DNA of 64,000 nt from the NCBI GenBank assembly GCA_034620365.1, contig JAQGEQ010000137.1, forward strand, positions 310,001 to 374,000, written 5' to 3'. Position 1 is the first letter of the stretch; each line of letters starts with the position of its first letter. Below are positions 48,763 through 59,797 of this stretch, piece by piece. The notes under the pieces were generated by a model that saw nothing but the letters and a program-made list of their open reading frames with translations, did no database searches and was not told the origin of the DNA. The stretch is from Pegea sp. RAD2-039. Its lineage: Eukaryota; Chordata; Thaliacea; Salpida; Salpidae. A program made the position numbers and the translations under genes.

Positions 48763-50830
48763 TTAAGCTAAACAAGAGTTGAAGCATGATTTAACAGCAT
48801 TACGAGCAAATGGAATGTATGAGATGGAATACCAGGTGAAGGCAAGGAACTGGATTATACACAAAATAATACACAGGACTCCGTTATCCAGCTGAAAACC
48901 AAATAAGAAATTAGTTGAGAGGAAATATTAGTAACCAAGTTTGATATTAGTAATTTTAAAAAGTGAATAAAATTATTGATGGTTGAGGGAATGAAAAAGA
49001 AATTTAAAGATGATTAATTATTAAAAAGCAGTTTTAATTTACAGGAAAATACTTGAAAAAACAAATTTGGAAATTATAATTAAGTTGGATTAAGATAAAG
49101 TAATAAAAGTTGATTGTTTAAAAGCTTTTTTCTTACCACCAAAGCTGATATGAAGGTGAGGATGATAGAAAGCTGAAAAACAAATTCAAATAATTTTCAC
49201 ATTAAAATAAGTTTAAGGAGAAAATAAAGAAATTCGAGGTTGTCTCACTAACACACAATTTAAAGTCTAGATGTATCTTTATACCAGCATTATGACGGTA
49301 GCGATAATTCGTGTTTCTTGGAACATGCTTTTGAGTTGACTCATAGGTCCTCGAAGAAAGAAGGTGCTGGCAATTGTAGTAAGTGATCCAATAGTGTAAA
49401 GAAGAGCAAATCCAGTAAAGTTGTTGAAGAACACCCAAATAACTCCCTTCAAATAAATCGGGTTTTGACAAATTCAAATCTTAAATGAGATATTTTGTAA
49501 AATGTTGCTGAGATGAATTTATAAAATTTACAACATTTGATTAATTATCAATAAAAATTGAAAAGTTTTGAAATGAAATAAACGTTTTTTTTTTCAAGTT
49601 GAATATTTGCTTTGAAGACTTTGTGATAATAAATACAAAATCTGTTTTAAAATATTAAATTGAAACTTTTTTGAAAACTTACAAGAACTGAGAGAAAAAC
49701 CCCAATAATACAACAAGCGATAAAACCTTTGAGTCTGGTCTCCCAACTAAGTGAAGGGCAACAACTGTCACCACCACCAGTAACCTGAGTAAAAACAGTT
49801 GTTGAAATAAACATCAGAAAAAAGTTCTTTAAAACTTCAGTAATTTACAATTCTTAAAGTGTTTTCTTCCATGGTTCATAAACAAAATGAAAAATAAATA
49901 TTAAAAACAAATAACTAGTATTCTGCAAAAGAATATTTGTTATATAAAAGTGCTGAACACAAGGCTTCAGATGTGGAATGATTTTTGTGGTTTTTCAAGT
50001 CGTTAAAACATTCATTTTCTTTCATATATGTTAAAAAGTGGGTCAAAAAAGTTGTATAAACATAAGGTGCTCAAAAAAAGATTAGTTTTTGCAGCTTACA
50101 TCTCAACAAGTTAGAACTGATTAAATAATTCAAGCAAGACATGGTGTTAAGCAATGATAGAAAGAGTTTTATTGAAAGTAGCAACACAACAACAACTTAT
50201 CGATATATGAATTGGTTTTAAGTCTAAATAAAAACTTTTTGTTAAAATTGAGAGTTTGAAGATGAAATGAGAAAATGTTGGCTAAGAACTTACACTCCCT
50301 GACAAAAGGCCTGTATCTTCACGGGTATCCTCTCCATTTAATACTTTTCTTAGTGATTCCATAATTATATTTTAGTTAAACGATAAAAGTATTAAATATT
50401 TATAACCTATAATCAAATAACTAAAAAATGTCTGAAACTTATTAAAAGGTCAAGAGATAATGAAGTTAATCTTGCTAAAGGGGCTTTTAAGGTGAGATTA
50501 TAACTAAAACCTAAGAGAAATGCAATGAATAAGAAAGTAGTTTAACTTACAGCAGATATACAATCGTATAAAAAGCACTTTACAATCATGCAGAACAATC
50601 AATTGGTAACAAATATTTAAAATTAAATCTTTTAGTTTAAAAAGAAACATCAAAATGTTGATGGTTGTTCAGGTTTTATGAGATTTAATTATCACCCAAA
50701 GCAGCGGTTTTTATGACAGCTAACACCAAAGCACAAACAACAGCTGTAGATCTTATAAACTCACCGAAGTTAGCAAACCTGAGTCTCCATCGTCTTCTTG
50801 TCCTTTAAATACTTTTCGTAATTTGTCCAT
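48763..50830 (-). CDS. SFT2D2: SFT2 domain protein (SFT2D1/2), Golgi/endosome trafficking, two alternative first exons
   Basis: Small four-helix membrane protein of the SFT2/GOT1 group, linked in yeast to retrograde endosome-to-Golgi transport. The main form has exons 50830-50765, 49784-49683, 49446-49285, 49172-49137 and 48891-48763, all phase 0, giving 164 residues (human SFT2D2 is 160). Family features are MDKLRKVFKGQEDDGDSGLL at the N-terminus, SLSWETRLKGFIACC, FLRGPMSQLKSMFQETRIIA, and a C-terminal WYSISYIPFARNAVKSCF ending in CLA. A second first exon at 50362-50294 (MESLRKVLNGEDTREDTG) has its own ATG and a GTAAGT donor in the same phase. The gene can therefore make two proteins differing only in the cytosolic N-terminus. 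SFT2D1 is the other possible assignment. Confidence 0.93.
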
Positions 50831-52600
50831 TTTTAAATCAAAACTATAAATAATCAACACATTTATTGAAAACTTAAAAATTAATCAGAATTATAAACAA
50901 AATAACCAAAACACTTTTATAAGTTTTTCAAAAAATTCAATCAGAAGACATGCAATAAAGCATAAGATGAAAAATAGTTCAGTAAAAACATTAATCTATT
51001 CTTTTATTAAAAACTTTTATATTATTTTATTTAAATCAAAAATTTAAGAAAATCAAGATTTTAACCCCATTAAATTAAAAGTTAAACCAAAGTGCTTATC
51101 AAAATATAAAATTAGATAAGCTAAAAACTTTTTAAGACAAATTTTAATAATTTATCAACGAGCTAAATAATAAAATTACAATTTAGTAAAAATTTCAAAG
51201 AAAAGTTTATAAAAAAACAAATTGTTTAAATATGTTTCAGTTATAAAAAAAGTAAAATATAAAAAGTTTTTCATATTTACATATATTAGAATTAACAAAA
51301 TTAATTTTTAAAACAAAATAACTTCAACGAAAATAATTAAAATATAAGAAGAGAATATTAATAAACAAAATTAAAAATAAAATCTTTAAAAATTACAACT
51401 TCAACAAAATTTTGAAGTTTTTCCGAAAGTTAAAATTTATAAAACATAAAATATATTTAAATTAAAAAACAATTTTAATTCACAAATAAATGCAATTAAT
51501 CTTAAACAATTATGAAACAAGCAAATATATTTTAATATTTGATTTTAAATGTTTAAAAAAATAAAATTTCAAATTTTTTTTATTTTTGGCTCGGTTTTTA
51601 TTTGAAGAAAATTTATTAAAAATATGAAATAGTTTCTTATAATATAAAAATATAAAAATAATTTAACAATAACAATAAATTCAATTAATAAACTATTTAT
51701 TTCATGAAATTAAAAACAAAAAATAAAGTTTTTTTAAACTTTTACAATCTGATAAAAATAAATTTTTTAAGAAAAAAGAACTGAAAATGAAGAATGGAAA
51801 ATATTATGAAACATTTTTCGGTGAAAATCATTTTATAGAAAAAAAATAAAACGCTCAAATGTAAAGTTGTTAAAAATATATTTTCAGCAAAATAAAAGTC
51901 AATAAAGAATTAATATAATTTTTGTGAAATGACGAATTGGCTGAAAATAAATAAAGTTTTGTAATTTAGTTACATATTTTGCTAAAATATAAAATAATTT
52001 CAATTATTTCAATAAATCTTTATATAAAATATTTAAGTGTTTGATTGCTTTACAGAATCAAAATAAAAAATAAAAATTAAAGATTTTTAAAGTTAGATAA
52101 ATGTTCAACTTTTTTAAAAGGTTTATTAGAGAACAAAGTTTCTAAAGTAAATGTGGTAAAATTAATCAGATTGACAAATAGAATAGTTTTTATCAATTAA
52201 TATACAAGTAACTTTGTAATGACTAATACTTAGTTTTAGTTACACTAATATTTTTTGGTATGCAAAGTAATATCATCAAAAGTTTGAATCAAATATTTTT
52301 ATATTTGTGAAAATTCTGAAATGATTAGGCTGTTAAAGTAGAAAGATAAAAATGGAAATATCATTAAAATAAATTTGTTATATGCTGATTCCTTATGCTG
52401 TAAAAAATATTCTTTTTAATGTTTCTTTCTAACATTTTGAAGCTTTGAAAAGAGTTTATAAAAGTTCTTCCAATATTTAAAAATTTATTTATTATGTAGA
52501 TGACTGTTTACATCAACAATTTTTTTTATAATTTTTTGTCAATTAGTACAAGCAACTTTATTTTCTGAGCTTAAAAGAAACTTCTACATAAAAGTAGCAA
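50831..52600. other. AT-rich spacer upst of SFT2D
   Basis: Likely contains the distal SFT2D promoter next to 50830. Otherwise AT-rich with no coding signal on either strand. Confidence 0.5.
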
Positions 52601-53075
52601 TATTACTACTGCTCTAAAAGCAGCGATCTTATCTCTTTAATCTCTAAGTCCCTTATTTCCCACAATCCACCATCTCTTGGTCTTCTAGTTGAAACCTCTG
52701 TAAGGTTGGCCAGGGCTACTAACATCTTCTTCCCCTTCTTCTGATCTTATGAAAAGGCTTTGAACAACAAAGGTCCTCACCGACTGGCTTAAGTTCCACA
52801 AAAGTTCTCTTTTGGGGTTCGTTGGAGGTTATGGGAATTAGGAGAGATGCTCTTTTATAATTTTAGAATCTAATTCCGCGTCAAAGCAACTTTTCTGTTT
52901 GTGAAGACGTCCTTGTAGAAGTTAATTCGAGAAAGTTAGATTTTTAAATCCGTCCAAGGATTCAAGAGGATTTCGGAGGAATTTTTTGATGTCGGAGGAC
53001 TTTTTTGATGTCGGAGGACTTTTTTGATGTCGGAGGACTTTTTGATGTCTGAAGACTTTTTTGATGTCATAAACT
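52601..53075. repeat. Unclassified GC-richer island with a 19-bp tandem repeat
   Basis: Composition rises sharply against the flanks. No frame stays open and no family is recognised. At about 52989-53070 a 19-bp unit, GATGTCGGAGGACTTTTTT, repeats four times, the last decayed to GATGTCTGAAGAC. It may be a decayed dispersed element. Confidence 0.4.
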
Positions 53076-53713
53076 ACAAGATTCTGGTTTAAATAAGAAA
53101 TATGTTTGTTGCTGACACAGAAATAAAATATTAATCAAAACTTTGTTGTAAATTATTAAGGTGATATTCAGCTTATTTAAATTCTAAACAACTTTAGAAG
53201 CAATTTATATCTGAATTAAAACTTTAAATAAAAATTTTTGTCGAAATCTTTTCATTAACCAAACTCATATACGACTTGCAGCTAAAAACTAATATTTCAA
53301 ATCAAGTAATTTTATCTAGAAGACTCTCAAAAGCTTATTAGAAACAGATCTTGATATTTTAAGATCGGTACAAACAGTTTAACTCGAAGTTTTTGTAGTA
53401 TAAGTTGACTTATTAAAAAACAAATATTCAAAAGTTGTAAAGAAACAACGTTTCAATAAACGGCGTCTTTTATCATTTATCGCGTTATTTTAATCATTAG
53501 TTTCGGATTTTTTTTAATTTTTTTCTATTAAATAACATTCCAGTCTATTTATTTGCAATCCTCAAAAACAACTGAATTCAGTTTTGTAAGTTGTAGCTTT
53601 CAAGAAACGCGCGATTGTTACGTAACAGCTTCTTACATTTACTAAATAGTTTGATAAATAAAAATTAATTTCGTTATGAGTATTTAGAGTAATTTAGAAG
53701 TTTTAAGTTGAAA

Positions 53714-55016
53714 ATGAAGTTGACATTTGTGTTACTTTTTTGTACTTTTTGGTTGTGGCAACCCTGTTTCTCTTACCGACAGAGTAAGCTAGATTTGGGT
53801 AAGCTTTAAATGATTGCAAAAGTTTTAATTTTTTAAATAGTTTTCTTGTAATTTCTTTAATAAATAATTATCAAGCTGTTAAAAACTTCATGAAAATATA
53901 AATAAAGATAATTGTAAGTGGTAGAAGAAAAAGTTAGAAAAGTGTTTTGATGAGATTTATTTAGTTTAAGTTTTTCTTCTGATTTCTAGAAACTCTTCAT
54001 AAGTATCTACAGACGAACTTAAAGAATGTTACAATCACTAAAAAAGTCTATGGGCTCGTTGACATGACATTCAATATCAGCAAGTACATAAAATTCATCT
54101 AATTTGCATATTTGCTTTAAACTTAAAAGATTTCTAACAGAGGCAACTTTACTTTATTAGAAATTCTAAAACTTAGATTAAAAAAAGTTTGGTTTTTGAG
54201 TAGGATATCTCTTGGAAAGTATAATTCGAGTGAAGCTGTTCTTTATTCTGGGCTTCAGCATTCTATCATTTCAATCAGAGAATTCTCTATAGATATTTCT
54301 ATCGCAGTAGATACAAAAGTAAATGCAAAGTAAAGTATTTGATATTTATTTAACAATCTACGAAAAACACTTTGAGTTTTTACTTAAAATAAAAAATTTA
54401 AAATTTTAATTTTGATAAAAAGTTTTTTGTTATTAGAACAAGGTTCTATAAATTTCCTCTCACAGCAAAAGATGTAATTAACTTCACTGTAGTCGATGCT
54501 TCAGTAGAAATCCACTTCAAATACACAAAGAATCCTTCTCGTAAAGTTAGTATTTAAAATTATATCTTATAATCAATCTCTTTATGTTTTATCATGACTC
54601 TATTTTCAGCAAATTTATATTTAATCCTAAAAATCCTTGAATTTTTAGATCGAACCATTTTTTTGTCGCTCAAAACTTGGAGAGTTGAAAATCTATCAAA
54701 ATAGAATAACAATTTCATATCTTTCAGTTGAAGTTATTACATTCGATATTCACATGTATTCGGATTCCATAAAAGAAATCGTTCGAGAAAATGTAAGTTG
54801 AAACTAATTCAATAAATAGAAAGTCGATAACTTTATGGAAACACTAGTTTATTAAGTTTAAAAAATGTTAATTTAATTTGGTAAATACCTAAGCAATATT
54901 TTATTTATTTGATATAGATGTGTATGGTTTTTGGTATGTTTGATCGGATTGGTTTATTAACTGATGTTTCCTCTATAATTGGAAAGCACGATTTCAAGCA
55001 TAAACTAGAATTATAG
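53714..55016 (+). CDS. Secreted protein resembling a single BPI/LBP (TULIP) domain
   Basis: Six exons keep frame to 218 residues: 53714-53798, 53990-54083, 54204-54329, 54437-54545, 54649-54792, 54918-55016. A clear signal peptide (MKLTFVLLFCTFWLWQPCFS) is followed by alternating beta-rich segments (NVTITKKVYGLVDMTFNIS, SIISIREFSIDISIAVDTK, DVINFTVVDASVEIHFKYT). Two cysteines, C144 and C188, lie on either side of an amphipathic helix-like stretch (SDSIKEIVREN), much as the conserved disulfide of the BPI/LBP N-terminal domain does (spacing 44 here, 40 in human BPI). The length matches one BPI barrel rather than the two of BPI or LBP. The fold call is inference from pattern; no single strong motif proves it. 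Potential N-glycosylation sites include NVT and NFT. Poly(A) signal at 55091-55096. Confidence 0.6.
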
Positions 55017-55640
55017 GATTTTCAGACAATAACACTTTCACATTTTCAGTCATCAACGAAAATGGCTTCTTCATCTACTTGTAACATTTTAATAAAATTT
55101 GAGTTTTTAATTTGTGAACATTTTTAGCTTATTAAAATAATTTTGAAATAATATTTTAACAATAAAAGCGTTAGTCTCATTTTGAAACTAAATATTTGAT
55201 GCTGTTGTAGTTTAAGTGAGAATATTTTACCGCATATGTAAATATGCTTCAAGTTTCATATAAGCGCTTATTAGTAAGCCGTGTGCTGACCGTTTAGTGT
55301 TCATTGCAACTTACTGTTGCCTTTTACATTGAGAGTTGTTTTATAGAATTATTATCACTAAACTTGTTTCTTGAGATTTCTTTTCAATCATAAAAGTGGG
55401 CAGAGGCTTTTAATTTTCATCTTATTTATAAAATCCAAGAGTTATGATTTAATTGCGATAAATATAAGATGATCAATTAATTGAGGATTTTTATCAGTTG
55501 TAGAAAATATTTAGAAGATTTGCAAACTGCTTCATGAGTGACAATTTAATATTTCTTGAAAACTTGTTAAATTAATTTTCGTGGATTTAATTAAGTTTAT
55601 GATCATTGAATTTAAATTCTAATTCTTAGTGTTAGATGTT
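55017..55640. other. 3'UTR and spacer
   Basis: The first ~80 bases to AATAAA (55091-55096) are the probable 3'UTR of the preceding gene. The rest shows nothing recognisable. Confidence 0.45.
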
Positions 55641-55649
55641 TAGTAAAAG

Positions 55650-56095
55650 TTACTTGATAGTTTGGTTATAACTCAAAACGACTGATTCAAAAACTAAAGT
55701 AGAAGTCATATCAGGGTTTAGATAACAGCAGAAACAGAATACCTTCAACGCCATGAAAGTAGCCAAATACTTGGGAAGCAACTGTGATTCTAAAAGATGA
55801 AACCAAGAAAATGTGCTTTCTAGTTGACGCCGTAGTACAAAGTGAACGTAAGTATCAAGTAATTCCAATTAAGCTCAAGGCTCTAGAAATAAAAAAGTTC
55901 GTTTGTTTAAAAATACTAGGAAATACTACAAACAGTTTTAAAGCTAAATTAAGCGTAGAGTTTTTCTTAATCTCTTTTCTTACTTATTTTCACTGCTTGA
56001 TATCACCCGCAAAACTATCCATCTTAACCAAATCTTTGCTGCCATCAAATATTTCCTACCTTTTATATTTCTTAGTTTTTAATAACCGTTCGTGA
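55650..56095 (+). mobile_element. Possible decayed retroelement C-terminus
   Basis: A plus-strand frame near 55784-56095 contains ETKKMCFLVDAVVQSERKYQ then VIPIKLKALE. This faintly echoes the LINE ORF2 C-terminal pattern of an Ile/Asp-Val-Ala-Val-Pro block followed by a VIPVVIGALG block. Upstream codons are out of frame. If correct, it belongs to a different element from the CR1/jockey-like family in this window. It could equally be a chance open frame. Confidence 0.3.
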
Positions 56096-56692
56096 CACAT
56101 TCTTATTCACTTTAAATAGATTTGTTTGTATAAGTCTGTGAACCCGCAGATAAATGATATTTTTCAATTAACAAGAACCTACCTACCTGAAAATCAATAA
56201 TTATAAAATATTTTTACAATTTTTGAAAATTTTTTATCATTTGACTTTTTGAATTTAATTCTTAATCTAAAAGTTTAAAAAAATTTATAATAATTTTTAG
56301 TTATATTTTTATTTATTTTTATTTAATCAGCAAAATCATTGTTGAATGCAGCTAAAAGTTGAAAAAAATTTGAAATTAGAATCTTTTAAAAGACAAAAAA
56401 GTGAAAAATAAACTTTTATCAAAATTTTTGATGGTGTTGAAAGTCAACAAATTATAAAAAAATAAATTATTTATTTACAAATCTGTAAATGGTTGATGTT
56501 ATATATCATAATATTTAATTATTATATTCATGTTATTATATAATATATTATACTAAAAATTTTCAAAAGTTTCTTTTTACTTTAAATTTAATATTTTTTT
56601 ATATCCAATATTTTCTGTTAGTTTTTTAACAACTAAATTTTTCCTTATATTTATGAAGCTTATGAGTTTGTATCTGTAACTTTATTTTAATT
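56096..56692. other. Spacer before the acetyltransferase gene
   Basis: AT-rich, with the promoter of the next gene presumably at its right end. Nothing else seen. Confidence 0.45.
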
Positions 56693-57193
56693 ATGGCTGA
56701 AGATATAATCATTCGAAAATCTATGAAAGAAGATTGCAGTGTGATTGTCAATTTAATTAAAGAGCTTGCAGCTTTTCAAGACTATTCAGAACATGTAGAA
56801 CTGACAGTGTCTATGCTAGAAAGAGATGGTTTTGGAAAAGATCCAACTTTCATTTGTTTTCTTGCTGAAGTAGAATCAACTAAAGAAGTTATTGGGTTCG
56901 CGTTCTTTGTTTACAATTATTCATTTGCTCATGGTAAAGGTGTTCATTTAGAAGATTTATATGTTAAAGATAGTTTTAGAAATATTGGAATTGGTTCAAG
57001 ATTATTGAAATCTGTAACAAAACATGGAAAGGAGAGAGGCTGTAATGTATTATCTTTACATTGTGCTGATTGGAATGTAAATGCGATTGAAATTTATACA
57101 AGAAAAGGTGCTATCAATGTCACTGAAAGTGAAAAATGGCATATATTGCGTTTCAATAAACCTGAATTTGAAAAACTTTTTTTAAAAGTTTGA
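56693..57193 (+). CDS. SAT2: SAT1/SAT2-type GNAT acetyltransferase, intronless
   Basis: 166-residue GNAT-fold protein like spermidine/spermine or thialysine N-acetyltransferase (171 residues in human). Expected blocks in order: MAEDIIIRKSMKEDCSVIV, LIKELAAFQ, ERDGFG, CFLAEVE, VIGFAFFVYNY, HLEDLYV, then the acetyl-CoA pyrophosphate loop RNIGIG (96-101), CADWNVNAIEIYTRKGA and ESEKWHILRF. The DWN...A..Y..GA..LTE..W.F pattern is closer to SAT2 than to SAT1, so thialysine/polyamine acetylation is inferred. The whole frame is a single exon with intact motifs, whereas vertebrate SAT genes and the neighbours here are split, which suggests a retrocopy. The start Met is preceded by AATT in AT-rich DNA. 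It is likely cytosolic. Confidence 0.93.
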   Translation: MAEDIIIRKSMKEDCSVIVNLIKELAAFQDYSEHVELTVSMLERDGFGKDPTFICFLAEVESTKEVIGFAFFVYNYSFAHGKGVHLEDLYVKDSFRNIGIGSRLLKSVTKHGKERGCNVLSLHCADWNVNAIEIYTRKGAINVTESEKWHILRFNKPEFEKLFLKV

Positions 57194-57364
57194 TTTGAAG
57201 CAATTTCAAAAACTAATCTGTTTAAATAATTCCTTTTCAGTTTGCTAGGAAAATGATCAATTTATTTCCTTCTTTATATTGCAACTAATTAATCTTATTG
57301 ATTTATCATATCTTAATATTCTTTGTATCTTTGAACATTTGGTTTCAATGTTGTACTGACTTGA

Positions 57365-57575
57365 ATGCAGTTGTTGCCCATGCAGCAGGTTCCCTATTTC
57401 CACTCCAACAAGGTGTGCAGTGGAACAGAAGGACTGATGCTAGTGGTGCAAGGACTTCACTAGGTGGTGCACTCCAACTCTGAAATTAGATTTCTTAGAA
57501 GTGTTATCAACAAGAAGACTAACAAAGTCCTTCTATCCGGTTTTTTATGAACTTTTTCTCGTCACTCTTGATTAT
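57365..57575 (-). mobile_element. SINE body, copy without tRNA head
   Basis: Shares GTGGAACAGAAGGACTGATG, CACTCCAACTCTG, CTTCTATCCGG and TTCTCGTCACTC with the copies at 20740 and 47090. Same orientation; more diverged. A 61-codon frame across it is not a gene. Confidence 0.55.
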
Positions 57576-58320
57576 AGATTGATGACGTCATTAGCAGACG
57601 GTATTGTGGTTCATGGGACTATTTTGGTCTTTTACTATTGTGGGTAACAACACTTGTGACTTTTGGAGGTTTATTGACCCAGCTTGTTAGTTCTTCAAAA
57701 AAATGTTGATCAGAAAGTTGAAACAAACAAATCTTAAATCCATTTTTTTCCAAATTGATGTCTGGGAAGTTTTACTTCTAAATCTAAGATAATCTCTTTT
57801 TTTAGTCGCCATCTGCATTTTAACACTTTGATAAAGTTGATAAACTCTAATTTAATTGATTGAATATCTGATTTGAAATTTAATTTCTAAGTAAATGCCA
57901 CAACTCTATTTTCATTCTATCATATTACTAGCATTTAACAGAATCAAATAAAAGATTAAAAGTCGACGAAGAAAAAGTATTAAATTGAAAACAAATTAAT
58001 TTCTGATTTAAATAATCTTATTTTAATGTTTTTAAGGTTTCAGAAATATTCATTAAAAGTTTTAATATTTAGAAAATATATTTTAATATTTAGCTTTCAA
58101 AGAAATTAAAAATTTTTACTTATACTTATTATCTAATAAATTTAATTATCTATCGCAGATAGTAAACCAAATAAAAGCTATTCCACGAAAAACGTGACTA
58201 CTGAATAAAAGAACAACTCGACATGCAACAATAAAAAAACAGGAAGTTCTCGCGTCACCATAGATTTAACCACGCTTCTACTATCTTCACTTCCGTCGTG
58301 GTTGCAACAACTTTTATAGA
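57576..58320. other. Spacer
   Basis: No gene recognised. The left ~100 bases may continue the SINE-like region (TTGATGACGTCATTAGC). Confidence 0.4.
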
Positions 58321-58327
58321 TTTGTTA

Positions 58328-58817
58328 TTATTCAGGAAACGCCTCATATCCGTTTGTGATTGCTTCCGTCTTGCTCTTACTCGCAGCAAGAAAGCTCCTT
58401 ATTGATCCCTGATTAGATCCAGTAAACAATCTTGTCTGTTCTTCAGATAGGAACTCTTCTTCTGCTTTTCCTTCTTCCACGTCATAATAACTAGAACTTC
58501 CGGAAACTCTTTCATTAAGCTCACAAATACTCAGTTCAAGTCTCAGTCGTCGCCTCTTCTCTTATTTCTTTCCTTATTTTTCTTAGATGACTCAATCTGC
58601 CCACATCTAAGACACTCAACAATTTCGTGTTTGTTTCATCTTTGTTGTCTACCACTAAATCCTCGTTTGGACCTCCTAACTCAAACACAACCTTCTTATA
58701 AGTTTTAAGGAAGTTCCTTTTCCAACCACCGAGGCTTCCATGACAACAGATTTTCATCTCATCATTCTCATTCGGCACACTAATGAAATGGAAAAAGGTT
58801 TTGTCCAGTGACGTCAC
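58328..58817 (-). CDS. Unrecognised gene piece with Glu/Lys-rich helical C-terminus
   Basis: Two stretches on the minus strand have coding-like composition. The first runs from about 58817 to 58610 (MTSLDKTFFHFISVPNENDE, CCHGSLGGWKRNFLKTYKK, FELGGPNEDLVVDNKDET). The second runs from about 58560, after an AG in GAAATAAG, to a stop at 58328: EKRRRLRLELSICELNERVS, DVEEGKAEEEFLSEEQTRLF, FLAASKSKTEAITNGYEAFP. The second part looks like a charged helix or coiled-coil tail. The exact junction is not fixed; a donor at TTGTTGA/GTGTCT is one option. Upstream sequence is interrupted by a LINE fragment in the opposite orientation, so the gene may be broken by that insertion. No family recognised. Confidence 0.35.
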
Positions 58818-58944
58818 TAAATGGTTGCCGACGGACTATTTGGGTCTATAGACAGCACCTTCGGCTTAAAGCTAATTCATTTTTTACAGTGAAAATAATT
58901 ACAATTATTCAAATGTATACTAGATGTAGCAAAACTATCTTAAC

Positions 58945-59380
58945 TGTTGCTAAGATTTAATTCTTTATCTACTCCTAGTCAAATCACTAGTGGTGTTCCT
59001 CAGGGTTCTGTTCTGGGTCCCCTTCTCTTTTTAATTTTCATTGAAGACCTCATCAGAAGATTAGTAGCAGTAGATGATGTCAGAGTGTTTGTGTATGCAG
59101 ATGATATCAAGCTATTATCTTGTAATCCTTCAAAACTTCAAACTGCACTACACACTATAGAAAACTGGTCTACGAATTGGCAGCTCAGAATCCAGCCCAC
59201 AAAGTCTGAACAAAAACTTTTTCTCGTAAACCAACTGCAAATTCCCTGAACCAATACTCCATCAATAGATTTATTATTCAACGAGTATCTTCGGTCCTAG
59301 ACCTTGGCATTACTCTATCATCTGACTTTAAAAGGCGCAATTATGTTTCCAAAATCTTTGCAAAATCATTCAACTTTGTG
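58945..59380 (+). mobile_element. Non-LTR retrotransposon fragment with reverse transcriptase core
   Basis: The plus strand reads FNSLSTPSQITSGVPQGSVL, then GPLLFLIFIEDL, FVYADDIKLL (catalytic YADD box), NWSTNWQLRIQPTKSE, and after a frame change VLDLGITLSSDFKRRNYVSK. The last segment matches LGITLSSDFKWRNYVSK in the copy at 32190-33110, so this is the upstream part of the same family. CR1/jockey-like by motif. Truncated at both ends and frameshifted. Confidence 0.88.
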
Positions 59381-59797
59381 TAAACCCACAAATTGTCTTG
59401 ACGACGAAGTAAACTAAATATTTAAACCAAATAATCGCCAGTTGTTCGATCGTCTTACAGTTGAAAGTGCCTTCTGCTGTATAACGCCACCTATCGAGTG
59501 CGAAAAAACCTTTTCTCAACTAAGTGCGACTTGTGGTGAAAAGGCTGAAAGCAATAGGATATAGATTTAAGAGAGTAAATACACAACAAAAAAAATCTGA
59601 AGAAAAATGGATTATTTTAGTGAAGTTGAAATAAAAACACAAAAGATTTTGTCACCAAGAAACCAGTTAAATCAAAACAATCAAACGAAAATATAGAAAC
59701 ATTTCAGCTTGTGATTGAACATTTTCAATTAACTTTATTTAATTACAGAAAAGTTCAAAATCTTCTTCTAAAGACTTCTTGAAAATTTTTAGATTTT
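59381..59797. other. Spacer and 3'UTR of the galactosyltransferase
   Basis: Minus-strand poly(A) signal (TTTATT on + at 59734-59739) lies 59 bases past the stop of the GT31 gene. The rest is unassigned. Confidence 0.45.
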
